A stretch of 64,000 nucleotides of DNA, from positions 18,503 through 82,502 of the forward strand of contig CAJQRT010000026.1 of the NCBI GenBank assembly GCA_905612335.1, given 5' to 3'. Each line of letters begins with the position of its first letter. The stretch's first letter is position 1. A program made the position numbers and the translations under genes. Below the pieces are notes generated by a model, which was not told where the DNA came from, ran no database searches, and was given only the letters and a program-made list of their open reading frames with translations. This document shows positions 24,664 to 33,686 of the stretch, in pieces. The DNA comes from an uncultured Candidatus Pelagibacter sp. (lineage in GTDB: Bacteria; Pseudomonadota; Alphaproteobacteria; Pelagibacterales; Pelagibacteraceae).

Positions 24664-25746
24664 TTATTTTGCCTTTAAAGCGTATTTCTTTCTTAAGGTT
24701 GAAAAAAACTTTCTAATAAGAGCAGCACCCACTCCTAAAGAAATTGCAAACATAATTGAAAACAATCCATAAAAAAATGGCATATCTTCAGAAAATTCTA
24801 AGATAAATAATGAGAAAAAATTTAAATCTGAAGTTAATACTTGTATTATTTCTTGTTCGGTCTGATCAGTAAAAAAAGTTTCATAAGCAATAGCTATTCC
24901 AACTATTAATAGTAAAATTGCTAATAATGCTTTTAAACCAGAACTATCAATTTTTTCACCAAGTTTTTGTCCTACTTGAACACCTATAATTGATCCAATA
25001 ACTAACATGACTACTAACATTAAATCTATGGAACCAAAATTAAATGAATGCAAAAAAGTAACTATGACACTTACAAAAATAGTTACAAACAAAGAAGTTC
25101 CTGGAACTAATTTTGTTGGCATTTTAATTATATAAATCATCGCTGGTACTAATATAAAGGCGCCACCTATTCCCATTATAGCAGCAATAAATCCTACAAT
25201 TAAACCAATTATAATTGGAGTAAATGCACTTTCATATAACTTTGATTTTGGAAACCTCATTCTTAATGGAAGACCGTGTATCCAATAATGAACGTGTAAC
25301 TTTTTTTTAACTAAAAGGTTTCTTTTTGCTCTGTCTATTTCACTAAGACTTTCGACTAACATTAGCGTACCAATTATTGCAAGTATATACATGTAAGCTA
25401 AAGAAATAACTGTATCAATTTTTCCAATACCTTTAAAATATGTAAAAGTATAAATACCTAATGCGGTACCAACTGTTCCACCAATAACAATCATAAGACC
25501 CATTTTATAATCTAAAGTATTTTTTAAATAATGAGTTGTTGATCCTGATACTGATGTTGCAAGAATATTGTTAGCTTCATTTGCAACAGCATATGCAGGT
25601 GGTACACCTAAAAAAATTAAGAAAGGTGTCATTAAAAAACCACCACCTACTCCAAATAAACCTGAAAGTACTCCAACGATTGCACTCAATAAAAGTATTT
25701 CAATAGGGTTAACAAAGACTTGAGCTATTGGTAAAAATACATCCAT
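24664..25746 (-). CDS. tauE: Sulfite exporter TauE/SafE family protein
   Basis: A 360-residue protein with two TauE repeats: VGVLSGLFGVGGGFLMTPFL near the N terminus and VGFIAAIMGIGGAFILVPAM in the middle, each a Gly-rich loop between helices, plus eight to nine membrane segments. A charged linker of about 40 residues separates the halves and a further helix with a basic tail (ALIRKFFSTLRKKYALKAK) closes the protein, longer than the minimal family. Sulfite export detoxifies the product of Xsc and SuyAB. A 44-residue membrane protein gene precedes it in the same operon. Confidence 0.9.
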   Translation of the reverse strand: MDVFLPIAQVFVNPIEILLLSAIVGVLSGLFGVGGGFLMTPFLIFLGVPPAYAVANEANNILATSVSGSTTHYLKNTLDYKMGLMIVIGGTVGTALGIYTFTYFKGIGKIDTVISLAYMYILAIIGTLMLVESLSEIDRAKRNLLVKKKLHVHYWIHGLPLRMRFPKSKLYESAFTPIIIGLIVGFIAAIMGIGGAFILVPAMIYIIKMPTKLVPGTSLFVTIFVSVIVTFLHSFNFGSIDLMLVVMLVIGSIIGVQVGQKLGEKIDSSGLKALLAILLLIVGIAIAYETFFTDQTEQEIIQVLTSDLNFFSLFILEFSEDMPFFYGLFSIMFAISLGVGAALIRKFFSTLRKKYALKAK

Positions 25747-25773
25747 AAAAATTAACAGTTGTTAAAAAACAAC

Positions 25774-25908
25774 TTAACCAAATGTGATAAAAGTTCCAAC
25801 TAGTATAACACCCCAATAAGCAGCTAGACTAACAAAGATCCCAGTTTTTATGAAAGTTACTTTAAAATTTGAAAGATTTTTTACTATTTTTACGTTGGAA
25901 AATGACAT
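25774..25908 (-). CDS. Small membrane protein preceding tauE
   Basis: A 45-codon frame starting at an ATG at 25908 reads MSFSNVKIVKNLSNFKVTFI and continues KTGIFVSLAAYWGVILVGTF plus a short tail: a basic amphipathic start and one membrane helix with an AYWG motif. It ends 27 bases before tauE on the same strand. My recollection is that similar short helices precede tauE in other alphaproteobacteria, so it may be a TauE partner, but this needs comparison. Too short for routine calling. Confidence 0.6.
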   Translation of the reverse strand: MSFSNVKIVKNLSNFKVTFIKTGIFVSLAAYWGVILVGTFITFG

Positions 25909-25975
25909 TGCAACCGTCAATACACCCAGTTAATTATTTGTCAAATAAATAGTTAATATAAAATGATTTTTTTTA

Positions 25976-26326
25976 TTAGTAGATGGTTGCTCCAAAAACT
26001 TTGACATCCTCGCCCTCAACTCCGAGAACTAATCTCCCAAGAAACTCTCCCTCAATTTCTTTACTCTTTTGTTTGAATAATACAGTGATGTTCAAACCTC
26101 TTCTAAGACATCCAAATGCCTCATAATCCTCAGATAAACTGGTTAATAGCTTGTTGTTAGCCCACTGTTTTCCAAGCTCAACTTCATTAGCTCCAAATAA
26201 CATTTGAGTTCCAAAATCTTTAGTAAAACCACCATAATCTTTCATATTTGAGGTTTTAACAAGATTGTTCCAAATAGGAATAGCAATTGCTATAATCTCA
26301 TCGTCAGATTTCTCTAAAAGATTCAT
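25976..26326 (-). CDS. Conserved small soluble protein downstream of aprA
   Basis: 116 residues from the ATG at 26326, 19 bases after the aprA stop, so it is the last gene of aprM-aprB-aprA. The sequence (EIIAIAIPIWNNLVKTSNMKDYGGFTKDF, split by loops, then FGCLRRGLNITVLFKQKS and a beta-rich tail) suggests an alpha+beta fold perhaps of the NTF2/SnoaL kind, but no motif is decisive. The longer frame back to 26377 overlaps aprA and starts at TTG. The position suggests a role in APS reductase function or sulfite handling. Confidence 0.65.
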   Translation of the reverse strand: MNLLEKSDDEIIAIAIPIWNNLVKTSNMKDYGGFTKDFGTQMLFGANEVELGKQWANNKLLTSLSEDYEAFGCLRRGLNITVLFKQKSKEIEGEFLGRLVLGVEGEDVKVFGATIY

Positions 26327-26345
26327 AATTTTAAGTTTAATTTTT

Positions 26346-28205
26346 TTAAGAAGCTTTTCTCTTCTCGTTCTCGTCAACTATATGGTAAACCGGCACTTTT
26401 TCCAGGGTAAATTTTCCAGTTTTTGGATCACGTCTTGAAACTGTTAAGCAGTGCCAATTGTCATCATCTAGTTTCATATGGTCACCTCTATAGTAATAAC
26501 CAGGCCAACGAGTTTCTTCTCGGAACATTGTGTGTTCTGTTACACACTGAGAAGTTAAAGCTCTGTGCTTTAATTCCCATGCTCTCATAAGTTGGTGTAA
26601 GTCTTCTGCTCCAACTTTTTCTAAATCTTCCTCTAACCAAGCCAAAAGCTCTAAAGCTCTTTTAAGCATATTGCCATTTGTCATGTAGTTGGTTGCAATA
26701 CCACCAACATACTCATCCATAATTCTTTGTAGACGTTGAAGACCTTGAATAGGTGAAATGTAACTAGGTGAAACTGTTCCACCTGTAATTTCATTTTGAG
26801 CAACTTGATAAGTCTCAAGAGGTTTAAATATAGCAGTTTTAAAGTCTTCACACTGTTTGTCTGTAACTTTAATATCTTCTGCTTTTTTATCCTCAATGTA
26901 TTTAACTGCAGCTTTTGCAGCTAAACGACCTTCAGTAAATGATCCTGACGAAAATTTATGAGCACTTCCACCTACAGTATCACCTGCACCAAAAAGACCA
27001 TCAATTGTTAACATTCTGTTATAACCCCAGAAATATTCTGGTGGAGATAAATCTTCAGGTCCACTAACCCAAGCTCCAGAACAAGTTGCATGAGAACCCA
27101 TAACATAAGGTTCAGATGTAGTTAGCTCAGGGTTTGTGTATTTAGGATCAATATTTTGAGAAGCCCAAACAACCGCTTGACCAACGGTCATACCAAGGAA
27201 ATTTTCCCAACCAACAGTTTCTAAGTGTGGGTCTTGGAATGCTTCAGTAGTTACCATGTGAATTGGTCCACCGCCTGCAATAGTTTCTTGAATAAATGCG
27301 TGGTTTCTTAAACAAGTAGGAGTTGGGTGGTGATCAATATACTCGCCAACTAATTCTTTAGTTTGATCATACCACTTCTTCTCATAATTTTCTCCGTTAG
27401 CATTTTGAGTGTATGTTTTAAGGTGCAAGAAATATGCTCCAACTGGACCATATCCATCTTTAAATCTACATAACACAATTCTATTTTCCATTTGTGTCAT
27501 TTTAGCTCCAACAGCAATAGGTAATGCGTAGGCAGAACCATTACTCCAAGGTGCATACCAGGTTCTTCCCATTCCCTCACCAACTGCTCGTGGCTTAAAT
27601 ATATGTGATGCTCCACCTGCTGCAACAATTACAGTTTTTGATCTAAATACATGGTAATCTCCTGTTCTCATATTAAAACCAACAGCTCCACCTACTCTAT
27701 TTTCTTGAGCCTCATCCATTAAAAGATGAGTAATCATTATTCTATTATAAATTTTATCAGCTGATTTTTTAGCAGCTTCTGCAACAATAGGTTTATAACT
27801 TTCGCCATGAATCATGATCTGCCACTTACCCTCTCTAAGGTAACGACCAGTTTTTTCATTTTTCATCATTGGTAAGCCCCACTCATCAAACATATGAACT
27901 GTTGAATCAACGTGACGAGCCATGTCATAACCTAAATCTTCTCTAACCATTCCCATTAGGTCATTACGAGCATATCTCACATGATCTTCTGGTTGGTTTT
28001 CACCCCATTGCATACCCATGTAACAGTTAATAGCGTACAGACCTTGAGCAACTGCTCCACTTCTGTCTATATTGGCTTTCTCAACACAAATGATTTTCAT
28101 ATCTCTGCCCCAGTGCCTAGCTTCAAAAGTAGCACCAGTTCCAGCCATTCCTCCACCAACAACTAAAACATCACAATCTTCATAATGCGTTTTATGCTTA
28201 GCCAT
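26346..28205 (-). CDS. aprA: Adenylylsulfate reductase alpha subunit (AprA)
   Basis: A 619-residue FAD protein of the AprA family, homologous to fumarate-reductase flavoproteins. It has the N-terminal VLVVGGGMAGTGATFEAR nucleotide motif, the AprA-characteristic ANIDRSGAVAQGLYAINCYMG, and GAGDTVGGSAHKFSSGSFTEG near residue 400 that closes the FAD site; PGYYYRGDHMKLDD near the C terminus is also typical. The enzyme interconverts sulfite + AMP and adenylylsulfate. SAR11 Apr belongs to the sulfur-oxidiser lineage, so here it probably oxidises sulfite released by Xsc and SuyAB. Start overlaps the aprB stop (TAATG). Confidence 0.95.
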   Translation of the reverse strand: MAKHKTHYEDCDVLVVGGGMAGTGATFEARHWGRDMKIICVEKANIDRSGAVAQGLYAINCYMGMQWGENQPEDHVRYARNDLMGMVREDLGYDMARHVDSTVHMFDEWGLPMMKNEKTGRYLREGKWQIMIHGESYKPIVAEAAKKSADKIYNRIMITHLLMDEAQENRVGGAVGFNMRTGDYHVFRSKTVIVAAGGASHIFKPRAVGEGMGRTWYAPWSNGSAYALPIAVGAKMTQMENRIVLCRFKDGYGPVGAYFLHLKTYTQNANGENYEKKWYDQTKELVGEYIDHHPTPTCLRNHAFIQETIAGGGPIHMVTTEAFQDPHLETVGWENFLGMTVGQAVVWASQNIDPKYTNPELTTSEPYVMGSHATCSGAWVSGPEDLSPPEYFWGYNRMLTIDGLFGAGDTVGGSAHKFSSGSFTEGRLAAKAAVKYIEDKKAEDIKVTDKQCEDFKTAIFKPLETYQVAQNEITGGTVSPSYISPIQGLQRLQRIMDEYVGGIATNYMTNGNMLKRALELLAWLEEDLEKVGAEDLHQLMRAWELKHRALTSQCVTEHTMFREETRWPGYYYRGDHMKLDDDNWHCLTVSRRDPKTGKFTLEKVPVYHIVDENEKRKAS

Positions 28206-28675
28206 TAGTAGTAAACTCCTTTTTTAAATGTATCTTTTGGAATAGATGGTAACTTACCATCAATATTTAAACCATTAGGTTCGGTATAAAGCATTTGGGA
28301 ATTAATCTCAGCTTCATCTGGCTTTTCACCTTCAGCTAATTTTGGAATAAATTTACCCCATGGTTTTGTTGTAATTGGAGAAACAAAATCTTTAGTTGTT
28401 CCGTTTCTAAATTTAATTTTCCAAGAGATAGTTCCTTTTTCCTCTTCACGTCTAACTCTAACACTGTGACCCATAGGAGCAAAGTCTGCATAACCACGAA
28501 CATCAATTGCATGGTTGGGGCAAGCTTTTACACACGAATAACATTCCCAACAAAAATTTGGTTCTATGTTTACTGCTCTTCTAATATTCTCATCTATGTG
28601 CATGATATCTGAAGGACAAATATCCACACAGTGACCACATCCATCACATCTCGTCATATATACAAAAGTTGACAT
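28205..28675 (-). CDS. aprB: Adenylylsulfate reductase beta subunit (AprB)
   Basis: 156 residues with two [4Fe-4S] clusters: CDGCGHCVDICPSD near the N terminus and CWECYSCVKACPNHAI about 30 residues later, the exact AprB arrangement, followed by the AprB-specific beta-rich tail that wraps AprA (SWKIKFRNGTTKDF). It passes electrons between AprA flavin and the membrane partner. One-base overlap with aprA downstream and 18 bases to aprM upstream. Confidence 0.95.
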   Translation of the reverse strand: MSTFVYMTRCDGCGHCVDICPSDIMHIDENIRRAVNIEPNFCWECYSCVKACPNHAIDVRGYADFAPMGHSVRVRREEEKGTISWKIKFRNGTTKDFVSPITTKPWGKFIPKLAEGEKPDEAEINSQMLYTEPNGLNIDGKLPSIPKDTFKKGVYY

Positions 28676-28693
28676 ATTATATTACCTCTTTCT

Positions 28694-29488
28694 TTAATAG
28701 TGTTTTGGTTGTTCTCTTTTAATTCCTAGTCCAAATTGTTTTGGAGCATCAGCTAGAGGAGGAAGATTGTCCCTTGATCCATCTGCTTCTGCTAAGTTTT
28801 TTTGGATTGCTGCACCAGGCTTGTAAATCATGTGTGCAAATTTTGACCAATAAACTCCCCCAAATAAAACAATGTTTGAGGTAATAAATAAAACTAAAAA
28901 TAAATATCCCAATCCAGTTGATCCTGAAGATTGAAAATAAGACCAAGCAAGTCCAGTAGTAGCGCACGCTAAAAGTGCAAGGACAAACAAGTCTGCTTTA
29001 ATAATTCTGTACCATGGGTGAGCTTCAGCTAAAACATCAACTCTCAAAAATAACCAAAACCAATAACCACCAACACAAGTCATTATTGCTCCAACATGCC
29101 AAATTATGGGCCAAATTGCTGGTGAAGCCATTCCTGTTCCTGTGTAACCAAAAACTAATACGACTGATGCAACCCAAAATAAAATAGTTCCATACATTCC
29201 CATAACGTGGGCAACTCTTCTTTTGCCAGCACCTAACTCTGCAGTAGTTGCAATATCATGCACTACAGTTTTTAAAATAACTGATGTTTTTTCTCCAATA
29301 CCAAGCTCTCTTTCAGCAGCTAATTTTGCTTTTTTGGCATTGTTAAAAAAATAAGTAACATTTTTGTGATGTATCATTTGAACAACTGTTCCAATAACGA
29401 TTAAAGCTAACATCGCTAAAATAAAACCTTGAATTACAGATGGAGAAATGGATTCTGCTAATACAGAAAATGGACTAATTGACATCAT
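28694..29488 (-). CDS. aprM: APS-reductase membrane anchor (AprM)
   Basis: A 264-residue membrane protein with about six helices, first gene of aprM-B-A. Four to five histidines within helices (HVMGMYGTILFW, WHVGAIMTCVGG, EAHPWYR) could bind haem or face quinone, resembling NarI-like or HdrE-like cytochrome subunits. AprM is the alternative to QmoABC known next to aprBA in SAR11 and some sulfur oxidisers, linking AprBA to the quinone pool. Assignment rests mostly on the position upstream of aprB and topology. Confidence 0.85.
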   Translation of the reverse strand: MMSISPFSVLAESISPSVIQGFILAMLALIVIGTVVQMIHHKNVTYFFNNAKKAKLAAERELGIGEKTSVILKTVVHDIATTAELGAGKRRVAHVMGMYGTILFWVASVVLVFGYTGTGMASPAIWPIIWHVGAIMTCVGGYWFWLFLRVDVLAEAHPWYRIIKADLFVLALLACATTGLAWSYFQSSGSTGLGYLFLVLFITSNIVLFGGVYWSKFAHMIYKPGAAIQKNLAEADGSRDNLPPLADAPKQFGLGIKREQPKHY

Positions 29489-29602
29489 ATAGAATATTAC
29501 CCTTTATTACTATTTTGTTGAATCTTAATTTTGAGTTTTTAATATAGTTGAAATGATAGATCAACCGTTATTAGGTGTTATATTTGTCGTTAAATATACA
29601 AC

Positions 29603-30001
29603 TTATACTTTACGCTTATAGTGCTGTTTTAAGGGAATAACTGATCTTACACCACCTTGTGGATTTTCAACATCGCCCTCTCTCCGTGGAATTAAATGAA
29701 TATGACAATGCAAAACTGATTGACCAGCAATCTTTCCAACATTTGATCCAATATTAAAGCCCATAACAGATGGGTCTTTCAATAAAATTTCTTCTTTAAT
29801 CTTTTTTATTAAATCATTACATGCAATGACTTCGTTATTAGTTAATTCAAAATAATCCTTAACATGACGCTTTGGAATTACTAAACAGTGCAACTCTGAA
29901 ACTGGATAACTGTCATAGCTTGCGTAAGCTAATGTATTTTCATCAGCCAGGCCACTTTCTTTAATATTACAAAATAAACATGGATTATTTGGGTCTCTCA
30001 T
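29603..30001 (-). CDS. HIT family nucleotide-binding protein
   Basis: 132 residues ending the metC-MFS-pabBAC-HIT minus-strand operon. The catalytic histidine triad is in SVLHCHIHLIPRRE, with the substrate-binding NIGSNVGKIAGQS upstream and an N-terminal CLFCNIKE zinc-type Cys pair. HIT proteins hydrolyse nucleoside phosphoramidates or dinucleotides such as adenosine-5'-monophosphoramidate or Ap4A. It starts 9 bases after pabC. Confidence 0.9.
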   Translation of the reverse strand: MRDPNNPCLFCNIKESGLADENTLAYASYDSYPVSELHCLVIPKRHVKDYFELTNNEVIACNDLIKKIKEEILLKDPSVMGFNIGSNVGKIAGQSVLHCHIHLIPRREGDVENPQGGVRSVIPLKQHYKRKV

Positions 30002-30010
30002 AATTAAGTT

Positions 30011-30781
30011 CTATCTATAAATAGGACACTTTGAAATTTCTTTTTTGTAAATATTAGAAAGTATTTTATAAAATTTTAAACCTTTTCTTTTCCAATTGAT
30101 CTCTTTAATAGTTTGAACAGAAGTAACTGCTTTTCCAGAGCCTATGAGTAAAATTTCATCATAATCATTTAAAGAGTTAACCAATATCTCTTTGTTAATA
30201 ATTTTATCTAATTTTTTTTTAAAAAAACTATAAGTAACACCTCTATAAATATGCGCTGAAGGAGAGAATACTTTATTCTCCTTTATAAAAAAGAAATTTG
30301 AAGTTCCACTTTCTAATATCTTTTTTTTAAAGCATAAACCTACATCTGAACTAGTATTATCCATTTTGGATAAGTGCTTTAATATTAAATTATATTTTAA
30401 ATTTTTAAATTCTGGATCAATTCTTTTGTAATTAATTAATTTTAAATCAAATTCTAACTTAGGAGTTTTTCTATCTCTCAAAGAAATAGAGATCATTTTA
30501 TTATTTATAGCAACTCTAAGAAGGTGATTATAAGATTTGGTCTTATCGATATTTAATTTAATCAACTTAAGAATATCTTTTTTAATATTTACTTTATCTA
30601 ATTTGTAAATTTTTAATGATTTAATTAAATTTTTAATATGCTCTTTAAAAAAAATGATTTTAGTTGGTTTACCTAAAATCCTCATTGTAGTGAACATACC
30701 TTTGTCCCCCCAAAGATCTCTAAAAGTAATTTCTTTGAGCGTTTTATGCTGATAAGATTTTTTTAATAAGTAAGTTACCAT
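30011..30781 (-). CDS. pabC: Class IV PLP aminotransferase, aminodeoxychorismate lyase (PabC)-like
   Basis: 256 residues of the class IV aminotransferase/4-amino-4-deoxychorismate lyase family. The N-terminal WGDKGMFTTMRI corresponds to the family GDGVFETIR; the region GLCFKKKILESGTSNFFFIK with ESGTSN matches the conserved cofactor-phosphate motif; the PLP lysine is less obvious from the reading. It overlaps pabA by 38 bases, more than its neighbours, so the start could be further in. With PabA and PabB next to it, it completes synthesis of p-aminobenzoate for folate. Confidence 0.75.
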   Translation of the reverse strand: MVTYLLKKSYQHKTLKEITFRDLWGDKGMFTTMRILGKPTKIIFFKEHIKNLIKSLKIYKLDKVNIKKDILKLIKLNIDKTKSYNHLLRVAINNKMISISLRDRKTPKLEFDLKLINYKRIDPEFKNLKYNLILKHLSKMDNTSSDVGLCFKKKILESGTSNFFFIKENKVFSPSAHIYRGVTYSFFKKKLDKIINKEILVNSLNDYDEILLIGSGKAVTSVQTIKEINWKRKGLKFYKILSNIYKKEISKCPIYR

Positions 30782-31301
30782 TTTCAGTTAAAAAAGATTC
30801 TGGGTGAAATTGAAATCCATATATTTTATCTATATTGTTTTCTATTGCCATTGCAGTATGTGAAATATCACACCTCATAGTAATTTCAAAATTTTTTGCA
30901 GCAAACGGTTCTTGTAATTTAAGTGAATGGTACCTCCCCACTGTGAACTTTTGATTTTTTTTAAATAATGAATTATTACCAGTAACTTTAACTTTTGATT
31001 GATATCCATGATAAATCTTATTTTGCTGTACAATCTTACCTTTTTCACAATATAAAATTTGTTGGAAACCAAGACAAATGCCAATAATCTTTTTTTTTCC
31101 TTTAAGTTCCTTATAAATTTTTGAGCTATTGGGGTAGTCTTTTGGTGACCCTGGGCCTGGTGAAAAAACAACTACCTTAGCTTTATTAAGCTTACTCTGC
31201 TTGATATCATTAAAGTTATCACAATAAACATCATCAAAATTTTCAAATTGATGCACTACGTTATGAGTGAATGAGTCTTTATGATCTATAATATAAATCA
31301 T
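30744..31301 (-). CDS. pabA: Aminodeoxychorismate/anthranilate synthase glutamine amidotransferase (PabA)
   Basis: 185-residue class I glutamine amidotransferase. Catalytic Cys in KKIIGICLGFQQI, the oxyanion segment VFSPGPGSPKDYP, and the His-Glu pair in FQFHPESFLT are all present. It provides ammonia to the chorismate-binding subunit encoded just upstream, with which it overlaps by 4 bases (ATGA). Adjacent pabC argues for folate rather than tryptophan synthesis. Confidence 0.88.
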   Translation of the reverse strand: MIYIIDHKDSFTHNVVHQFENFDDVYCDNFNDIKQSKLNKAKVVVFSPGPGSPKDYPNSSKIYKELKGKKKIIGICLGFQQILYCEKGKIVQQNKIYHGYQSKVKVTGNNSLFKKNQKFTVGRYHSLKLQEPFAAKNFEITMRCDISHTAMAIENNIDKIYGFQFHPESFLTENGNLLIKKILSA

Positions 31302-32461
31302 TTATAAAGATCCATTAATGCTTTAGCTTTAATATAATTTTCATTAAACTCGTGTTTTGCATTGCTGTCTATGACAACACCGGATGCAACTGAAATTTCT
31401 GAATAATTTTGATAATTTAAAATAGATCTAATAATAATATTAAATCTCATATCTCCGTTAAAATTGATATATCCAAAGCTTCCAGTATAAATATTTCTTC
31501 CTTCTTTTTCTTGGGCGTTAAGAAGGTTAAGCGTATTGATTTTAGGACAACCAATAACAGAACCACCAGGCATCATTGCCTTAATAATCTCTAATGATGA
31601 GACTTTTTTCTTCAGTTTGCCACCTATCAAGCTTACATAGTGATAGAGATCCTTATACTCTTCTACTGTTTTCTTTTTGATAATTTTTACAGAACCTGGT
31701 CTACAAACTTTTGATAGGTCACTTCTTTCCATGTCAACTATCATATTATGTTCTTTAGTTTCTTTAATATTTTTTTTAAAAAATGATAAAGCTTTAGCTT
31801 TGTTTAGTTTTTTAGTTTTTTTTAAAGTGCCTGCTATGGGCTTTGTTGTTATAAAATTATTTTTTTTTGTTATCAAATTTTCAGGTGAACAACTTATTAT
31901 TGAATAGTTTTTATCTTTAATCATAAAAGCTTCTGGAGCTATATTAGTTTTTGTAAGTCTGCAAAAAAAGTCTAGAGCATCTATTTGTGTAGCATTTTTA
32001 TATTTTGTACAAATCTTTATTTGATATGTTTCACCAGATTTAATTTTTTTCTTAAATTTATTAAAAATATTTGAATAAGAATCTTGGTTTAAATTGACTT
32101 TAAAATTCTTATTAAATTTTATTAGTTTTATTGGTTTATAATTAAGCCTGGTAGAAAGTTTTATTCTTTTTTCTGGTTTATAAAATATTCCTTTAGGAAA
32201 TTTTATAGCATTTTGCTTCTTAATTTTAACTCCTATTAAATTATTTAAAATTTCATATCCAAAAAACCCAATAAATAAGTCAGTATTTTTTCTTTTAGAT
32301 TTATTTTTACTTACATTGTTAATAAAATTTTGAATATTTTTATTTGTTAAAATAATTTTTTTTGAAAAATTTGTAAAAAGGTCGAACCCTTCATCTGATT
32401 TATAAATAATAAAAGGTTTTTTTGATTCAGTTATTTCTTTTAAATGATCTAATTTAGTCAA
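31298..32461 (-). CDS. pabB: Aminodeoxychorismate synthase component I (PabB)
   Basis: 387 residues of the chorismate-binding family. The C-terminal half has typical blocks: SGETYQIKICTKY, PEAFMIKDKNYSIISCSPENLI, TKPIAGTLKKTKK, DMERSDLSKVCRPGSVK, and MMPGGSVIGCPKINTLNLL followed by GRNIYTGSFGYI. The N-terminal lobe is short and diverged. PabB aminates chorismate to aminodeoxychorismate using ammonia from PabA. The PIAGT segment (rather than TIAGT) is seen in PabB-type proteins. Begins 4 bases after the MFS stop. Confidence 0.88.
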   Translation of the reverse strand: MTKLDHLKEITESKKPFIIYKSDEGFDLFTNFSKKIILTNKNIQNFINNVSKNKSKRKNTDLFIGFFGYEILNNLIGVKIKKQNAIKFPKGIFYKPEKRIKLSTRLNYKPIKLIKFNKNFKVNLNQDSYSNIFNKFKKKIKSGETYQIKICTKYKNATQIDALDFFCRLTKTNIAPEAFMIKDKNYSIISCSPENLITKKNNFITTKPIAGTLKKTKKLNKAKALSFFKKNIKETKEHNMIVDMERSDLSKVCRPGSVKIIKKKTVEEYKDLYHYVSLIGGKLKKKVSSLEIIKAMMPGGSVIGCPKINTLNLLNAQEKEGRNIYTGSFGYINFNGDMRFNIIIRSILNYQNYSEISVASGVVIDSNAKHEFNENYIKAKALMDLYK

Positions 32462-32465
32462 TTTT

Positions 32466-33686
32466 TTAAACAGTTTGTAATCGTTGAACTTTTTTTTCGA
32501 TTATTGGTAAATGTATCAAACCTGCAAAAATTGATAATGCGATAGAAACGTACCATGCATAATCATAAGATCCATAAACCTCTTTAAATACTCCACCAAG
32601 ATAGGCACCAAAAAATGAACCTACTTGGTGACTTAAAAAAACAATTCCATAGAGTAAGCCCATATATTTTGTTCCAAATATAGAAGAAACTATTCCTGCA
32701 GTTGGAGGTACTGTTGCTAACCATAAAAACCCAAAAGTGACTCCAAATAATACCGCTAAAGTTGGACTAGGTGGTAGAAATATAAATAATGCTATTACAA
32801 CTCCTCTCATTAAATATATTGCACTAAGAACTAGTTTCTTTGGAAACTTGGTTGAAAGATATCCCGATGTAAGTGTTCCAAAAATATTAAATAGACCAAT
32901 CATTGATAAAAGTGTTGCTGCATACCAATCTGGTAAGCCTCTATCATTTAAATAAGCAGGGATATGAGTTGCAATTAAAGTTATATGCCAACCACATACA
33001 AAGAAACCTAATGTCAGATAAATGAAACTCTTATTTTTAAAAGCTTCTTTAATTGCTTCCCCTGCTGTTTGTTTGTCTTCAATTGTTCCACCTACAACAT
33101 TTTTTGGAGTAGTTAGTAAAAAAGCTAAAAATAAACCAACAACAAGAAAAATAGAAAAAAATAATAAAGTATTTGACCAGCCATATTCAGCTAAAGACAT
33201 TCTAGTAAATAATGGAGAGACAAAATACCCAAATGAACCCGCTGCTGTAACTATTCCAGTTGCTATTGTTCTATTGGAAGATGGAAAATGTTTTGATACT
33301 ACGGATACTGGGATACTAACAGCCGTAGCTCCGAGGCCAATGCCAATTAGAATTCCCATATTTATAATAAAATAAAAATCTTTATTAAAACCAGAGTACA
33401 AAAGCAAAATACCTAAAAGATAAAATATAAAACCTATAAATACAGCAATATGACCACCATACTTATCTGTAACAATTCCAAACAATGGACCAAATAAGCC
33501 CCACATAAACATTTGCAATCCAATTGCAAAACTAAATTGTCTTAATGTAATTCCCAAATCTAATTCAAAATCCAAATAAAACATTCCAAAAGTTTGTCTT
33601 ATTCCAAGAGATATAATTACAATTAAGCAGGCTGTAATTAACGTTACTAATGTTGATTTATTTTTGATGAATTTTTCAGAGCTCAT
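32466..33686 (-). CDS. MFS transporter (12 transmembrane helices)
   Basis: 406 residues. Helix 1-3 region LGIRQTFGMFYLDFELDLGI and the loop GIVTDKYGGH (MFS motif A-like) identify the major facilitator superfamily, close to monocarboxylate/oxalate-formate-type carriers. Twelve hydrophobic helices with a central charged loop (EDKQTAGEAIKEAFKNKSF). Substrate unknown. It overlaps metC by 4 bases and precedes pabB by 4. Confidence 0.85.
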   Translation of the reverse strand: MSSEKFIKNKSTLVTLITACLIVIISLGIRQTFGMFYLDFELDLGITLRQFSFAIGLQMFMWGLFGPLFGIVTDKYGGHIAVFIGFIFYLLGILLLYSGFNKDFYFIINMGILIGIGLGATAVSIPVSVVSKHFPSSNRTIATGIVTAAGSFGYFVSPLFTRMSLAEYGWSNTLLFFSIFLVVGLFLAFLLTTPKNVVGGTIEDKQTAGEAIKEAFKNKSFIYLTLGFFVCGWHITLIATHIPAYLNDRGLPDWYAATLLSMIGLFNIFGTLTSGYLSTKFPKKLVLSAIYLMRGVVIALFIFLPPSPTLAVLFGVTFGFLWLATVPPTAGIVSSIFGTKYMGLLYGIVFLSHQVGSFFGAYLGGVFKEVYGSYDYAWYVSIALSIFAGLIHLPIIEKKVQRLQTV

